Shown: positions 1-5,033, numbered from the stretch's first letter. The stretch: 5,304 nucleotides of DNA from Candidatus Nomurabacteria bacterium RIFCSPHIGHO2_01_FULL_39_10 (GCA_001786805.1 MFTJ01000050.1:4912-10215), one strand, 5' to 3'. Program-made: numbers and translations. The notes: generated by a model from the letters alone, not told the origin.

Positions 1-955
1 TGATATAATCCTTCTGCTTTCTCTTTCATTCCAGCTTCAAGAGCAATATCAGCAGCCTTTTCAAACCATCCTGCTTTTTCATAATCTTCAATCGCTCTCT
101 GCGTCATTCCCACTTTACGAGCAATATCAGCAGCATCGCTAAACCGATTAATTTTTTCATAATAATCAATACCTCTTTGATATAATCCTTCCGTTCTTTC
201 ATTCATTCCAAGTTCAAGAGCAAGAGTAACAGCATCTTTAAACCTTTTTTTGTCTTCATAATCTTCAAACACTCGTTGATATAATCTTTCCTCTCTCTCG
301 TTCATCCCAGCTTTACGAGCAGTATCCGCAGCACTTTTCCAATTGCCTATTCTTTCATAAACTTCAACAGCTCTCTCGTTCATTCCAGCTTCAAGAGCAA
401 TATCAACGGCTTCTTCAAACCATCCTGCTTTTTCATACAATTCAATAGCTCTCTCATTCATCCCAGCTTTACGAGCAACATCAGCAGCATTTTTCCAATA
501 ACCTCTACTTTCATAAACTCCAATCGCTCTCTCGTTCATTCCAAGTTCAAGAGCAAGCTTACTAGCATGTTCAAACAAGTTTGCTTTTTCATAATTTTCA
601 ACCGCTCTCTCATTCATCCCAGCTTTATGGGCAACTTCGGCAGCAGCTCCCCACTCCTTCATTTTTTCATAATAAGAAACAAGTTTCTCGTTCATTCCAG
701 CTTTACGAGCAACATCTCTTAATTTTGTCAACCAGACTCCTCCTCTCCATTCACATTCTTTAATAACTCTTTGATATAATCCTTCTGCTTTCTCTTTCAT
801 TCCAATTTCAAGAGCAATATCAGCAGCCTCTTCAAACCATCCTGCTTTTTCATAATCTTCAACCGCCCTCTCGTTCAATCCCGCTTTACGAGCAATATCA
901 GCAGCTCCATTCCAATAACCTCTTCCTTCATAAACTTCAAGCACTCTTTCAATTT
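1..955. repeat. In-frame degenerate DNA repeats (78-bp units) encoding the solenoid
   Basis: The coding region is a chain of related units, mostly 78 bp with some of 99-105 bp. The conserved blocks read on the plus strand as ctctcgttcattccagc and caaaccatcctgctttttc. The most similar pair seen is 1-90 versus 772-861, identical at 87 of 90 positions and offset by 771 bp, which is 257 codons and so in frame. This points to recent internal duplication or gene conversion. These are coding repeats, not a CRISPR array: there are no unrelated spacers and the frame stays open throughout. Confidence 0.85.
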
Positions 956-1064
956 GTGGAAGAGGTAAATTTACTTTTCCCACTAATTGAGAAATTGCCG
1001 CAGTTCTTGCTTCATCTGAACTTAATCCTGCAAGTATTTGTTCTAAATCAATGTTCGTTGTCAT
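1..1064 (-). CDS. Large alpha-solenoid (TPR/coatomer-like) repeat protein, N-terminal part
   Basis: The minus strand is open from an ATG at 1064-1062 to the left edge without a stop: 354 full codons, with the C-terminus outside the window. The first ~47 residues are not repetitive (start MTTNIDLEQILAGLSSDEAR). The rest is about eleven helical hairpins of the type AGMNERAxExYEKAGWFEEA, then AxDIAxx. Most units are 26 residues; three are 33-35 residues because the first helix carries an extra stretch (LYQRVxxxYE). Unit ends alternate between A-R-K and A-L-E, so the real period is often two hairpins (52 residues). Such hairpins, like TPR and coatomer/IFT-type solenoids, usually form protein-binding scaffolds. 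No signal peptide, membrane segment or catalytic motif is visible, so a cytoplasmic scaffold is inferred; the partner is unknown. Codons are mostly T- or A-ending, unlike the C-ending codons of the next gene. The product's repeat class is secure, its function is not. Confidence 0.88.
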   Translation of the reverse strand, partial: MTTNIDLEQILAGLSSDEARTAAISQLVGKVNLPLPQIERVLEVYEGRGYWNGAADIARKAGLNERAVEDYEKAGWFEEAADIALEIGMKEKAEGLYQRVIKECEWRGGVWLTKLRDVARKAGMNEKLVSYYEKMKEWGAAAEVAHKAGMNERAVENYEKANLFEHASKLALELGMNERAIGVYESRGYWKNAADVARKAGMNERAIELYEKAGWFEEAVDIALEAGMNERAVEVYERIGNWKSAADTARKAGMNEREERLYQRVFEDYEDKKRFKDAVTLALELGMNERTEGLYQRGIDYYEKINRFSDAADIARKVGMTQRAIEDYEKAGWFEKAADIALEAGMKEKAEGLY

Positions 1065-1097
1065 TTTTATTCTCTCATTTTTGTGATTGTGTTATTG

Positions 1098-1106
1098 TAT
1101 TATTTT
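1098..1106 (-). promoter_or_regulatory. Possible TATA box of the solenoid gene
   Basis: On the minus strand this reads AAAATAATA, AT-rich and TATA-like. Placing the transcription start about 26 bases downstream gives a leader of roughly 12 bases before the ATG at 1064. That leader would hold GAGAG, a weak match to a Shine-Dalgarno sequence. The match to the archaeal consensus is poorer than for the other promoters in this window. Confidence 0.35.
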
Positions 1107-1135
1107 ACCAATCAACATAGCAACAGAGTCAATTG

Positions 1136-1158
1136 TTAATCTACTCGTTAGTAGTTAA
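1136..1158. repeat. Imperfect inverted repeat in the divergent spacer
   Basis: The left arm TTAATCTACT and right arm AGTAGTTAA pair with one bulged T around the loop CGTT. It lies between the two divergent promoters, about 30 bases upstream of the possible minus-strand TATA box. It is not followed by a T-run and sits between two gene starts, so an operator is more likely than a terminator. Its role is unknown. Confidence 0.45.
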
Positions 1159-1175
1159 TAGAAACTATATCAATA

Positions 1176-1214
1176 TTTGGTTCAAAAATAACTAAACCAT
1201 TTAGTTCAAAAAAA
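1176..1214. promoter_or_regulatory. Candidate operator: palindrome plus a matching half-site
   Basis: Bases 1190-1206 (AACTAAACCATTTAGTT) form a perfect inverted repeat with 7-bp arms and a 3-bp centre. A further half-site, TTTGGTTCAAAAA at 1176-1188, repeats TTTAGTTCAAAAA at 1200-1212 with one mismatch and a 24-bp offset, about two helical turns. The block ends just before the TATA box at 1221. This is where a dimeric regulator would control recruitment of TBP/TFB. The adjacent winged-helix protein is the obvious candidate ligand, but that is inference. Confidence 0.5.
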
Positions 1215-1220
1215 GAAACA

Positions 1221-1228
1221 TTTAAATA
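1221..1228 (+). promoter_or_regulatory. Archaeal TATA box, leaderless promoter
   Basis: TTTAAATA begins 32 bases before the ATG at 1253 and is preceded by an A-rich BRE-like stretch (AAAGAAACA). This spacing puts the transcription start at or within a base or two of the ATG. No Shine-Dalgarno sequence is present, so the message is predicted to be leaderless. It also fixes the start codon of the gene. Confidence 0.8.
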
Positions 1229-1252
1229 ACCCCTCTCATTACCTCTTACTAT

Positions 1253-2119
1253 ATGCCAATCTCCCTCACACTCCCCCTCCTCGAACAGCCAAAATCAATC
1301 AAAGATATGGTCTTCATCATTCTCACTCATCAATACCCTCTTTCTTTGATCGAACTGCTCAACATCATCAAAAAACAATACGCCGTATCTGTCAGCTTTC
1401 AAGCCGTGCGTAAAGCCGTACTTGAACTCCAGCACGCCAACGTCATCATCAAAGACGGCAAAAAATTTTCGCTCAGCCGCGAATGGATTCTTCAGCTAAT
1501 CAAATTTGGCAACACACTGCAAAAAAATTATTTCACTTCGCCCCAGAGCAGGAAAAAAACAACGCTGCAAGTTGGCCCAAACCTAACAATCTACACCCTG
1601 CCAAAATTAGTCGACCTCGATTACGTCTGGAACGGCATCATCCGCGAAAGCCTCTCTCAACCCCAGGCTCCAAAAATAATCACCTTCAAAGCCGTCCACT
1701 TTTGGTTTCTGCTTGCAACCCTTGCCCAAGAAACCCAACTCATTCAAGAAATGCTACAGCATGGCATCAAACTCTATTACATCTGTTATGGCAATACACC
1801 TTTGGATAAATGGGCGGTACAAATGTACAATCGTCTCGGTGTGCATTGTATCCATCGTTCAAAACCACACGACTATGACCTTGGTCTTAACATTGGCACC
1901 TATGGAAACTACTTGATTCAAACCACTCATCCGCAGCAATTAGCCAAAAAAATTGACCACTTTTTTCGCACAACTGCAAAAGTTGAAGACGCCTCCCTTA
2001 CCCAAATAACACAATTAGTCATCGATGAGCAAGACATCCCCTTAACCGTCCAATACGACCCCCTGCTCGCCCAAACTTTTCGTGAGAATGTGCTCAGAGA
2101 ATGGAAAAACACCACCTAA
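1253..2119 (+). CDS. Winged-helix transcriptional regulator with C-terminal PLD-like/TrmB-like effector domain
   Basis: The product has 288 residues. Residues ~15-80 look like a winged helix-turn-helix: a first helix (SIKDMVFIILTH), a helix-turn-helix (LSLIELLNIIKKQYAVSVSF, then QAVRKAVLELQHANVI), then a wing (IIKDGKKFSLS). A linker (~85-140) leads to an alpha/beta domain (~142-240) containing FKAVHFWFLLATL, LYYICYGNTPLDKW and YDLGLNIGTYGNYLIQT. This layout resembles archaeal TrmB-type regulators, whose C-terminal PLD-like fold senses a ligand. No intact HxK catalytic motif is seen, so binding rather than catalysis is expected. The start is fixed by the leaderless promoter just upstream. Many codons end in C, unlike the GNAT gene downstream. 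A palindrome beside its own promoter suggests autoregulation. The DNA-binding part is well supported; the effector assignment is from general resemblance only. Confidence 0.75.
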   Translation: MPISLTLPLLEQPKSIKDMVFIILTHQYPLSLIELLNIIKKQYAVSVSFQAVRKAVLELQHANVIIKDGKKFSLSREWILQLIKFGNTLQKNYFTSPQSRKKTTLQVGPNLTIYTLPKLVDLDYVWNGIIRESLSQPQAPKIITFKAVHFWFLLATLAQETQLIQEMLQHGIKLYYICYGNTPLDKWAVQMYNRLGVHCIHRSKPHDYDLGLNIGTYGNYLIQTTHPQQLAKKIDHFFRTTAKVEDASLTQITQLVIDEQDIPLTVQYDPLLAQTFRENVLREWKNTT

Positions 2120-2137
2120 GAAAAATCATCCCAAAAC

Positions 2138-2145
2138 TTTAAATA
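2138..2145 (+). promoter_or_regulatory. Archaeal TATA box of the antitoxin-GNAT operon
   Basis: TTTAAATA starts 30 bases before the ATG at 2168, with CCAAAAC upstream as a possible BRE. The spacing predicts a leaderless transcript starting at or near the first gene's ATG. It lies in the 48-base gap after the regulator's stop, so this module has its own promoter. Confidence 0.78.
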
Positions 2146-2167
2146 GAACAATATTATTTAACATCGT

Positions 2168-2314
2168 ATGGCAAGACCAATTCAACCAACCCCTATTTTG
2201 GAAGGCGAAGACGCAAGAAGATTACTCAGAGATATGGCAAATGTAAAGTACTCTGCAAAAAAGCAAAAATTCCTCGATGAATGTAGAGAAATTTATCAAA
2301 AAACCCTAAAGTGA
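2168..2314 (+). CDS. Small 48-residue protein, probable antitoxin of the GNAT protein
   Basis: An ATG placed correctly behind an archaeal TATA box opens a 48-codon frame ending at TGA 2312-2314. It starts MARPIQPTPILEGEDARRLL and continues as a charged helix-forming region (SAKKQKFLDECREIYQKTLK). The GNAT gene begins 6 bases later. A short gene directly before a GNAT protein of this type is the usual order in GNAT toxin-antitoxin modules, where the antitoxin blocks the acetyltransferase. Unlike the DUF1778 ribbon-helix-helix antitoxins known from bacteria (about 90 residues), this protein is too short for an obvious DNA-binding domain plus a neutralising tail. The Pro-rich N-terminus followed by GEDARRLL looks like a conserved motif. 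Coding status is well supported by promoter spacing and context; the antitoxin role is inferred. Confidence 0.75.
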   Translation: MARPIQPTPILEGEDARRLLRDMANVKYSAKKQKFLDECREIYQKTLK

Positions 2315-2315
2315 T
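2311..2315 (+). promoter_or_regulatory. Possible Shine-Dalgarno for the GTG-started GNAT gene
   Basis: GTGAT, complementary to part of the archaeal 16S 3' end (anti-SD for GGAGGTGATC), overlaps the antitoxin stop codon and lies 5 bases before the GTG at 2321. It supports the GTG as the start; an in-frame TGA at 2315-2317 excludes any earlier start. Translational coupling to the antitoxin is likely. Confidence 0.5.
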
Positions 2316-2320
2316 GATAC

Positions 2321-2845
2321 GTGATAGATTTTTCTCAAGTAAAAGTATTTCGTTTATCTAAAATATATGATTTATCTGACTTTGATTGTGCAGATAAAGA
2401 TATAAATGAATTTTTTAAACAAGATGCGTTTCTCTACCAAGAAAAAAAAATTTCCACTACGCTTCTTTTTACGTTTAACGACCAAGTAATTGGATTTTTT
2501 TCAACTGCTGCCGATTCAATTAAGTTAAAACTATCTGAAAAAGAAGAACATGACATTCAACACAAACCAATTTCAGAATTTCCCGCTATAAAAATATCAC
2601 GAATTGGAAGAGATATAAAGTACAGGGACCAAAAAATAGGAGAAATGATTTTAAGATGGGCAATTGGATATATCTTAAAATGTTCAGAGATGACTGCCGT
2701 TCGTTTCGTAACGGTTGATGCTTATCCTAATAGAGTTGAATGGTATAAAATATTTGGTTTTGTTCCAAATTTAGATGAGAGATACATCAAAAAAAGCCAT
2801 CACATCAGCATGCGCTATGATTTATTAAACAAAGAGGTAAATTAA
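2321..2845 (+). CDS. GNAT-family N-acetyltransferase, probable toxin
   Basis: This 174-residue protein has the whole single-domain GNAT architecture. FDCADKDINEFFKQDA (21-36) and FNDQVIGFFSTAADSIKL (52-69) are the signature opening of TacT/AtaT-like acetyltransferases. Residues 88-114 (FPAIKISRIGRDIKYRDQKI, then GEMILRWA) are motif A, which binds acetyl-CoA, and 127-148 (VRFVTVDAYPN, then EWYKIFGFVP) is motif B, including Y142 at the position of the usual catalytic tyrosine. Family members of this type acetylate the aminoacyl end of charged tRNAs and stop translation; that substrate is inferred. In the pyrophosphate loop the usual Q/R-G-x-G-x-G reads R102-D-Q-K-I-G107, so two glycines are replaced. 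It starts at GTG 2321, 6 bases after the putative antitoxin. Codons are markedly more A/T-ending than those of the flanking regulator and TatD genes, suggesting separate acquisition. It could instead be a housekeeping GNAT, but gene order argues for a toxin. Confidence 0.88.
   Translation: MIDFSQVKVFRLSKIYDLSDFDCADKDINEFFKQDAFLYQEKKISTTLLFTFNDQVIGFFSTAADSIKLKLSEKEEHDIQHKPISEFPAIKISRIGRDIKYRDQKIGEMILRWAIGYILKCSEMTAVRFVTVDAYPNRVEWYKIFGFVPNLDERYIKKSHHISMRYDLLNKEVN
2821..2829 (+). promoter_or_regulatory. Possible internal TATA box for tatD
   Basis: TTTATTAAA lies inside the 3' end of the GNAT gene, 29 bases before the ATG at 2850, close to the 30-32 base spacing of the leaderless promoters here. 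It could give tatD its own transcript. It is also simply the Leu-Leu-Asn codons of the GNAT gene, so evidence is modest. Confidence 0.3.
2834..2838 (+). promoter_or_regulatory. Shine-Dalgarno sequence of tatD
   Basis: GAGGT sits 11 bases before the ATG at 2850 and 20 bases before the next in-frame ATG at 2859. This favours 2850 as the start and supports translation of tatD from a longer, operon-type message. Confidence 0.6.
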
Positions 2846-2849
2846 AGTT

Positions 2850-3668
2850 ATGACAACTATGAACCTAATCGACGACCACTGCCACTTAACCCACGTACTC
2901 TACAAAGACGACCTCAACGACGTACTTAAGCGAGCCAAAGCCGCAAATATCAAACGTATCTTAGTCTCCGGCGTCAACCCCCCATCCAACCGTGAAGTCT
3001 TAAAACTGGTCCAACAGCATCCCGGCATCCTCAGAGCCTCACTCGGAATTTATCCCATCGACGCCCTCGGTTTAGCCGAAGGCGACTCCGGCCTCCCCCT
3101 CCAAAAAACACCAATCGATATCGATGCAGAACTCCAATTCATCAACCAACATAAAGACCAAATCACCGCCATTGGCGAAATCGGCATGGACTTCCATTGG
3201 GCAGACAAAGAAACAACCTACCAACAGCAATCCGATAATTTCCGCAAAATCATTCGCTTCGCCAAACAGATAAAAAAGCCCATCGTCATCCATTCTAGAA
3301 AAGCCGAAGCCGAATGCATCCAAATCCTAGCCGAAGAAATCCCAAACAAAGAAATTCCAATCGTGCAACACTGCTTCTCTGGCAAAAAATCATTAATCAA
3401 ACAAGCCCAAGAATTGGGGCACTACTTCTCCATCCCCACTAATCTCATCAAATCAGACCAATTTCAAACATTGATCAAAATGGTCCCCCTTCAACAAATC
3501 ACAACCGAAACCGACGGCCCCTGGCTCTCCCCATATAAAGACCAAAAAAACGAACCCGCCTTCGTGTTAGACGCAATCAAAAAGATTGCCGAATTAAAAC
3601 AACTATCCGAAACAGCCGTCGCACAACAAATTTGGGAGAATTATTGTACGGTGTATGGAGAGAAATGA
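2850..3668 (+). CDS. tatD: TatD-family metal-dependent hydrolase (putative DNase)
   Basis: The 272-residue product matches the usual length and motif order of the TatD amidohydrolase-fold family. Metal ligands can be placed as H10 and H12 (DDHCHL), E110 (AIGEIGMDF), H148 (IVIHSRKAE), H174 (VQHCFSG) and D222 (ETDGPWLSP); all are present, so an active enzyme is expected. Family members are divalent-metal nucleases acting on DNA ends, linked to repair and DNA turnover, but in archaea the physiological substrate is uncertain. The usual GxHP motif reads GIYP (66-69), a histidine-to-tyrosine change. An acidic, glycine-rich insert (LAEGDSGLPLQKTP, 75-88) lies just after it. It follows the GNAT gene by 4 bases and may share its transcript, although its codons favour C endings and the GNAT gene's do not, suggesting different histories. 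The gene ends 11 bases from the convergent secreted-protein gene. Confidence 0.93.
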   Translation: MTTMNLIDDHCHLTHVLYKDDLNDVLKRAKAANIKRILVSGVNPPSNREVLKLVQQHPGILRASLGIYPIDALGLAEGDSGLPLQKTPIDIDAELQFINQHKDQITAIGEIGMDFHWADKETTYQQQSDNFRKIIRFAKQIKKPIVIHSRKAEAECIQILAEEIPNKEIPIVQHCFSGKKSLIKQAQELGHYFSIPTNLIKSDQFQTLIKMVPLQQITTETDGPWLSPYKDQKNEPAFVLDAIKKIAELKQLSETAVAQQIWENYCTVYGEK

Positions 3669-3679
3669 ATAAAAGTTAT

Positions 3680-4282
3680 CTACTCAAGACTATTCAATTT
3701 CTTATGGATTAACGCTATGTTAAGAAGTGTAAATGCCTGTATCGCTTTATCATGAACATAAGTTAAAGACACTCGATATCCCGCTCCACTAACACATGTT
3801 TTTTTTCCTTTTTGGCAAGTAAATGTTTGTACTGGTTTACTTGCTTCATTCTCAACAAATCCTTTTGGTAACTTTAAATAGCCATTAAATGTGCAATAGG
3901 GCTTTCCTGGTTTACATTCAACTCTATCTATAAAATCACCTGCAGTCGTCGGCGTCACCATATCTTCGATACCCACAACTGTCGGTGTCACCATATCTTC
4001 TATAGTAACAGCTCTCTGGCCATTGGTAGAATTATACATCACTGTTTCTTTCCGTTGTTGTGCAAAATTATCTGCTACAACTCCAATTGGAACACGTTCA
4101 TTTCCATTATAAAGGACACGTGCTTCCATATGCAATCCCTCGCCATCTCCACACGTTTGACTCACAATTCTTCCTAAGTCATCTTTAACAGCCGCATTAT
4201 GCCCATACGCCACACTTGGCATAGCTGCTAACGCTACTGCCACAATTCCCGTATATAATTTTCCAGTTAATGTATTCTTCAT
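3680..4282 (-). CDS. Secreted cysteine-paired protein of unknown function
   Basis: The gene encodes 200 residues when started at the ATG at 4282-4280, which has a strong GGAGGA 8 bases upstream; an in-frame ATG 13 codons earlier has no such site and would bury the signal peptide. Residues 1-28 form a typical signal peptide: MKNTLTGK, a hydrophobic core (IVAVALAAMPSVA) and probable cleavage near SVA or AYG. The mature part has five cysteines: C44 alone, then two C-x6-C pairs, ECKPGKPYC (C123/C130) and TCQKGKKTC (C156/C163). Both pairs contain G-K and precede similar short stretches, suggesting an internally repeated disulfide-bonded loop. Between them and the N-terminus is an 11-residue tandem duplication, IEDMVTPTVVG and IEDMVTPTTAG. 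No membrane anchor or enzymatic motif is seen after the signal. I do not recognise the family; an extracellular or cell-surface role is inferred. Confidence 0.8.
   Translation of the reverse strand: MKNTLTGKLYTGIVAVALAAMPSVAYGHNAAVKDDLGRIVSQTCGDGEGLHMEARVLYNGNERVPIGVVADNFAQQRKETVMYNSTNGQRAVTIEDMVTPTVVGIEDMVTPTTAGDFIDRVECKPGKPYCTFNGYLKLPKGFVENEASKPVQTFTCQKGKKTCVSGAGYRVSLTYVHDKAIQAFTLLNIALIHKKLNSLE
3938..4003 (-). repeat. 33-bp tandem duplication within the secreted-protein gene
   Basis: Two adjacent 33-bp units (3971-4003 and 3938-3970) each encode IEDMVTPTxxG. They differ mainly in the codons for the two variable residues plus a few third positions. The high nucleotide identity suggests a fairly recent in-frame duplication, probably in a flexible linker. 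Confidence 0.85.
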
Positions 4283-4290
4283 AGTATAAT

Positions 4291-4296
4291 TCCTCC
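4291..4296 (-). promoter_or_regulatory. Strong Shine-Dalgarno of the secreted-protein gene
   Basis: The minus strand reads GGAGGA, then 8 bases, then the ATG at 4282. It is the strongest ribosome binding site in the window and decides the start codon. Confidence 0.85.
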
Positions 4297-4324
4297 AAAC
4301 ATAATACAATCTCAAAATCACCCT

Positions 4325-4335
4325 TATTTATAAAT
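4325..4335 (-). promoter_or_regulatory. TATA box of the secreted-protein gene
   Basis: The minus strand reads ATTTATAAATA. A transcription start about 26 bases downstream falls near 4303, giving a leader of about 20 bases that carries GGAGGA. This gene is therefore leadered, unlike the leaderless genes on the plus strand. The 10-bp core is palindromic, so the box itself does not set direction. Confidence 0.7.
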
Positions 4336-4351
4336 CTTTCTCTATTTTTAT

Positions 4352-4363
4352 TACTATCTAGTA
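4352..4363. repeat. Short inverted repeat TACT-N4-AGTA between divergent promoters
   Basis: TACTATCTAGTA has 5-bp inverted arms (TACTA/TAGTA). It sits 17 bases upstream of the minus-strand TATA box and 32 bases upstream of the plus-strand one, a plausible operator position. The same TACT-N4-AGTA geometry, followed by GTT, occurs at 1142-1156 in the other divergent spacer. The role is unknown. Confidence 0.35.
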
Positions 4364-4395
4364 GTTTTATAACTTCTTAAATTCCTTCCAAAAGA

Positions 4396-4403
4396 TTTAT
4401 ATA
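4396..4403 (+). promoter_or_regulatory. Archaeal TATA box, leaderless promoter of the nucleotidyltransferase gene
   Basis: TTTATATA begins 32 bases before the ATG at 4428 and follows CCAAAAGA, a BRE-like element. No Shine-Dalgarno sequence precedes the ATG, so a leaderless message is predicted and the start codon is supported. Confidence 0.78.
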
Positions 4404-4427
4404 CCTCCAGTACATAATCATATACCA

Positions 4428-5033
4428 ATGGTACTCACACAAAATGAACAAAAAGTAATTTCCTATTTATTTCATCATTATAGAGAACAGCTTAGCATCA
4501 ATGGCCTTGCCAAAAAGACTAATATCACTCCCAAAGGCACCCATAAAATACTCTTAAAACTGCAGCAAGATGGCCTCGTAATCAAGAAAACCATTGCTAA
4601 TGCGAATATCTATCTGCTTAATTTTCAAAACGAAAAAACACAAGACATCGTACAATACGTACTAAAAAGCACTCTTTCTCCTAATTCATACGTCAAAGTC
4701 CTCCAAAAAGATCTTGAACCTCTCTATAAAGTAACCAACGCCGTTATTCTCTTTGGCAGTACATTACACAAAGGCATGCAAGCTCAAGATATCGATCTTC
4801 TCATTATTCTAAACAAAAATAAACTCTCATTGATTCAATCAACCATTAAAGAAATCAAAAAAATCATCCCCAAAAAAATCCATCCTATTTTCCAAACAAC
4901 CCAAGACATACAACAAAATATCCAAAAACAAGACCCCGTTCTCCTCAACGCACTCCAAAAGAATTTTATACTTAAAGGTCATAATCTTATATATTCTATA
5001 ATTAAACATGACGCAAGCCGAAAAGAAAATTGA
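4428..5033 (+). CDS. Winged-helix protein fused to a minimal nucleotidyltransferase (MNT) domain
   Basis: The 201-residue product has two parts. Residues ~4-65 are a winged helix-turn-helix: TQNEQKVISYLFHHY, then LSINGLAKKTNITPKGTHKI, then the recognition and wing segment LLKLQQDGLVIKKT. Residues ~100-190 match the MNT fold of the pol-beta superfamily: AVILFGSTLHKG (G110, S111) followed by QDIDLLIIL, giving D121 and D123 of the catalytic hG[GS]...DxD signature. The third carboxylate, expected on the strand around 150-155, is not visible (KIHPIFQT), so activity may be reduced or the domain may be regulatory. MNT proteins often pair with HEPN RNases and silence them by nucleotidylation; no HEPN gene lies beside it. 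Instead its last 26 bases overlap a 48-residue ORF. The leaderless promoter fixes the start. Domain calls are firm; a toxin-antitoxin role is only a possibility. Confidence 0.85.
   Translation: MVLTQNEQKVISYLFHHYREQLSINGLAKKTNITPKGTHKILLKLQQDGLVIKKTIANANIYLLNFQNEKTQDIVQYVLKSTLSPNSYVKVLQKDLEPLYKVTNAVILFGSTLHKGMQAQDIDLLIILNKNKLSLIQSTIKEIKKIIPKKIHPIFQTTQDIQQNIQKQDPVLLNALQKNFILKGHNLIYSIIKHDASRKEN

Noticed and set aside
581..763. Plus-strand ORF of 60 codons
   Set aside because: It lies wholly antisense to the solenoid gene, reads through its repeats, and has no promoter or ribosome binding site.
1..955. CRISPR-like array from regularly spaced repeats
   Set aside because: The repeats are contiguous, in frame, free of stops and encode helical hairpins; there are no unique spacers.
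1136..1158. Inverted repeat as a transcription terminator
   Set aside because: It lies between two divergent gene starts and has no following T-run, so no transcript is expected to end there.
1483..1916. Two overlapping plus-strand ORFs inside the regulator gene
   Set aside because: Alternate frames of a well-supported gene, with no start signals or recognisable domains.
1927..2115. Minus-strand ORF
   Set aside because: Antisense shadow of the regulator's 3' end; no promoter or family motif.
3072..3400. Two minus-strand ORFs within tatD
   Set aside because: Antisense to the conserved TatD motifs; composition reflects complementary codons.
4283..4321. Earlier ATG giving a 213-residue secreted protein
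   Set aside because: The 13 extra residues precede a canonical signal peptide, have no Shine-Dalgarno sequence, and would start upstream of the predicted transcription start.
4326..4335. Palindrome ATTTATAAAT as a separate operator
   Set aside because: It coincides with a well-placed TATA box, whose sequence is naturally self-complementary.
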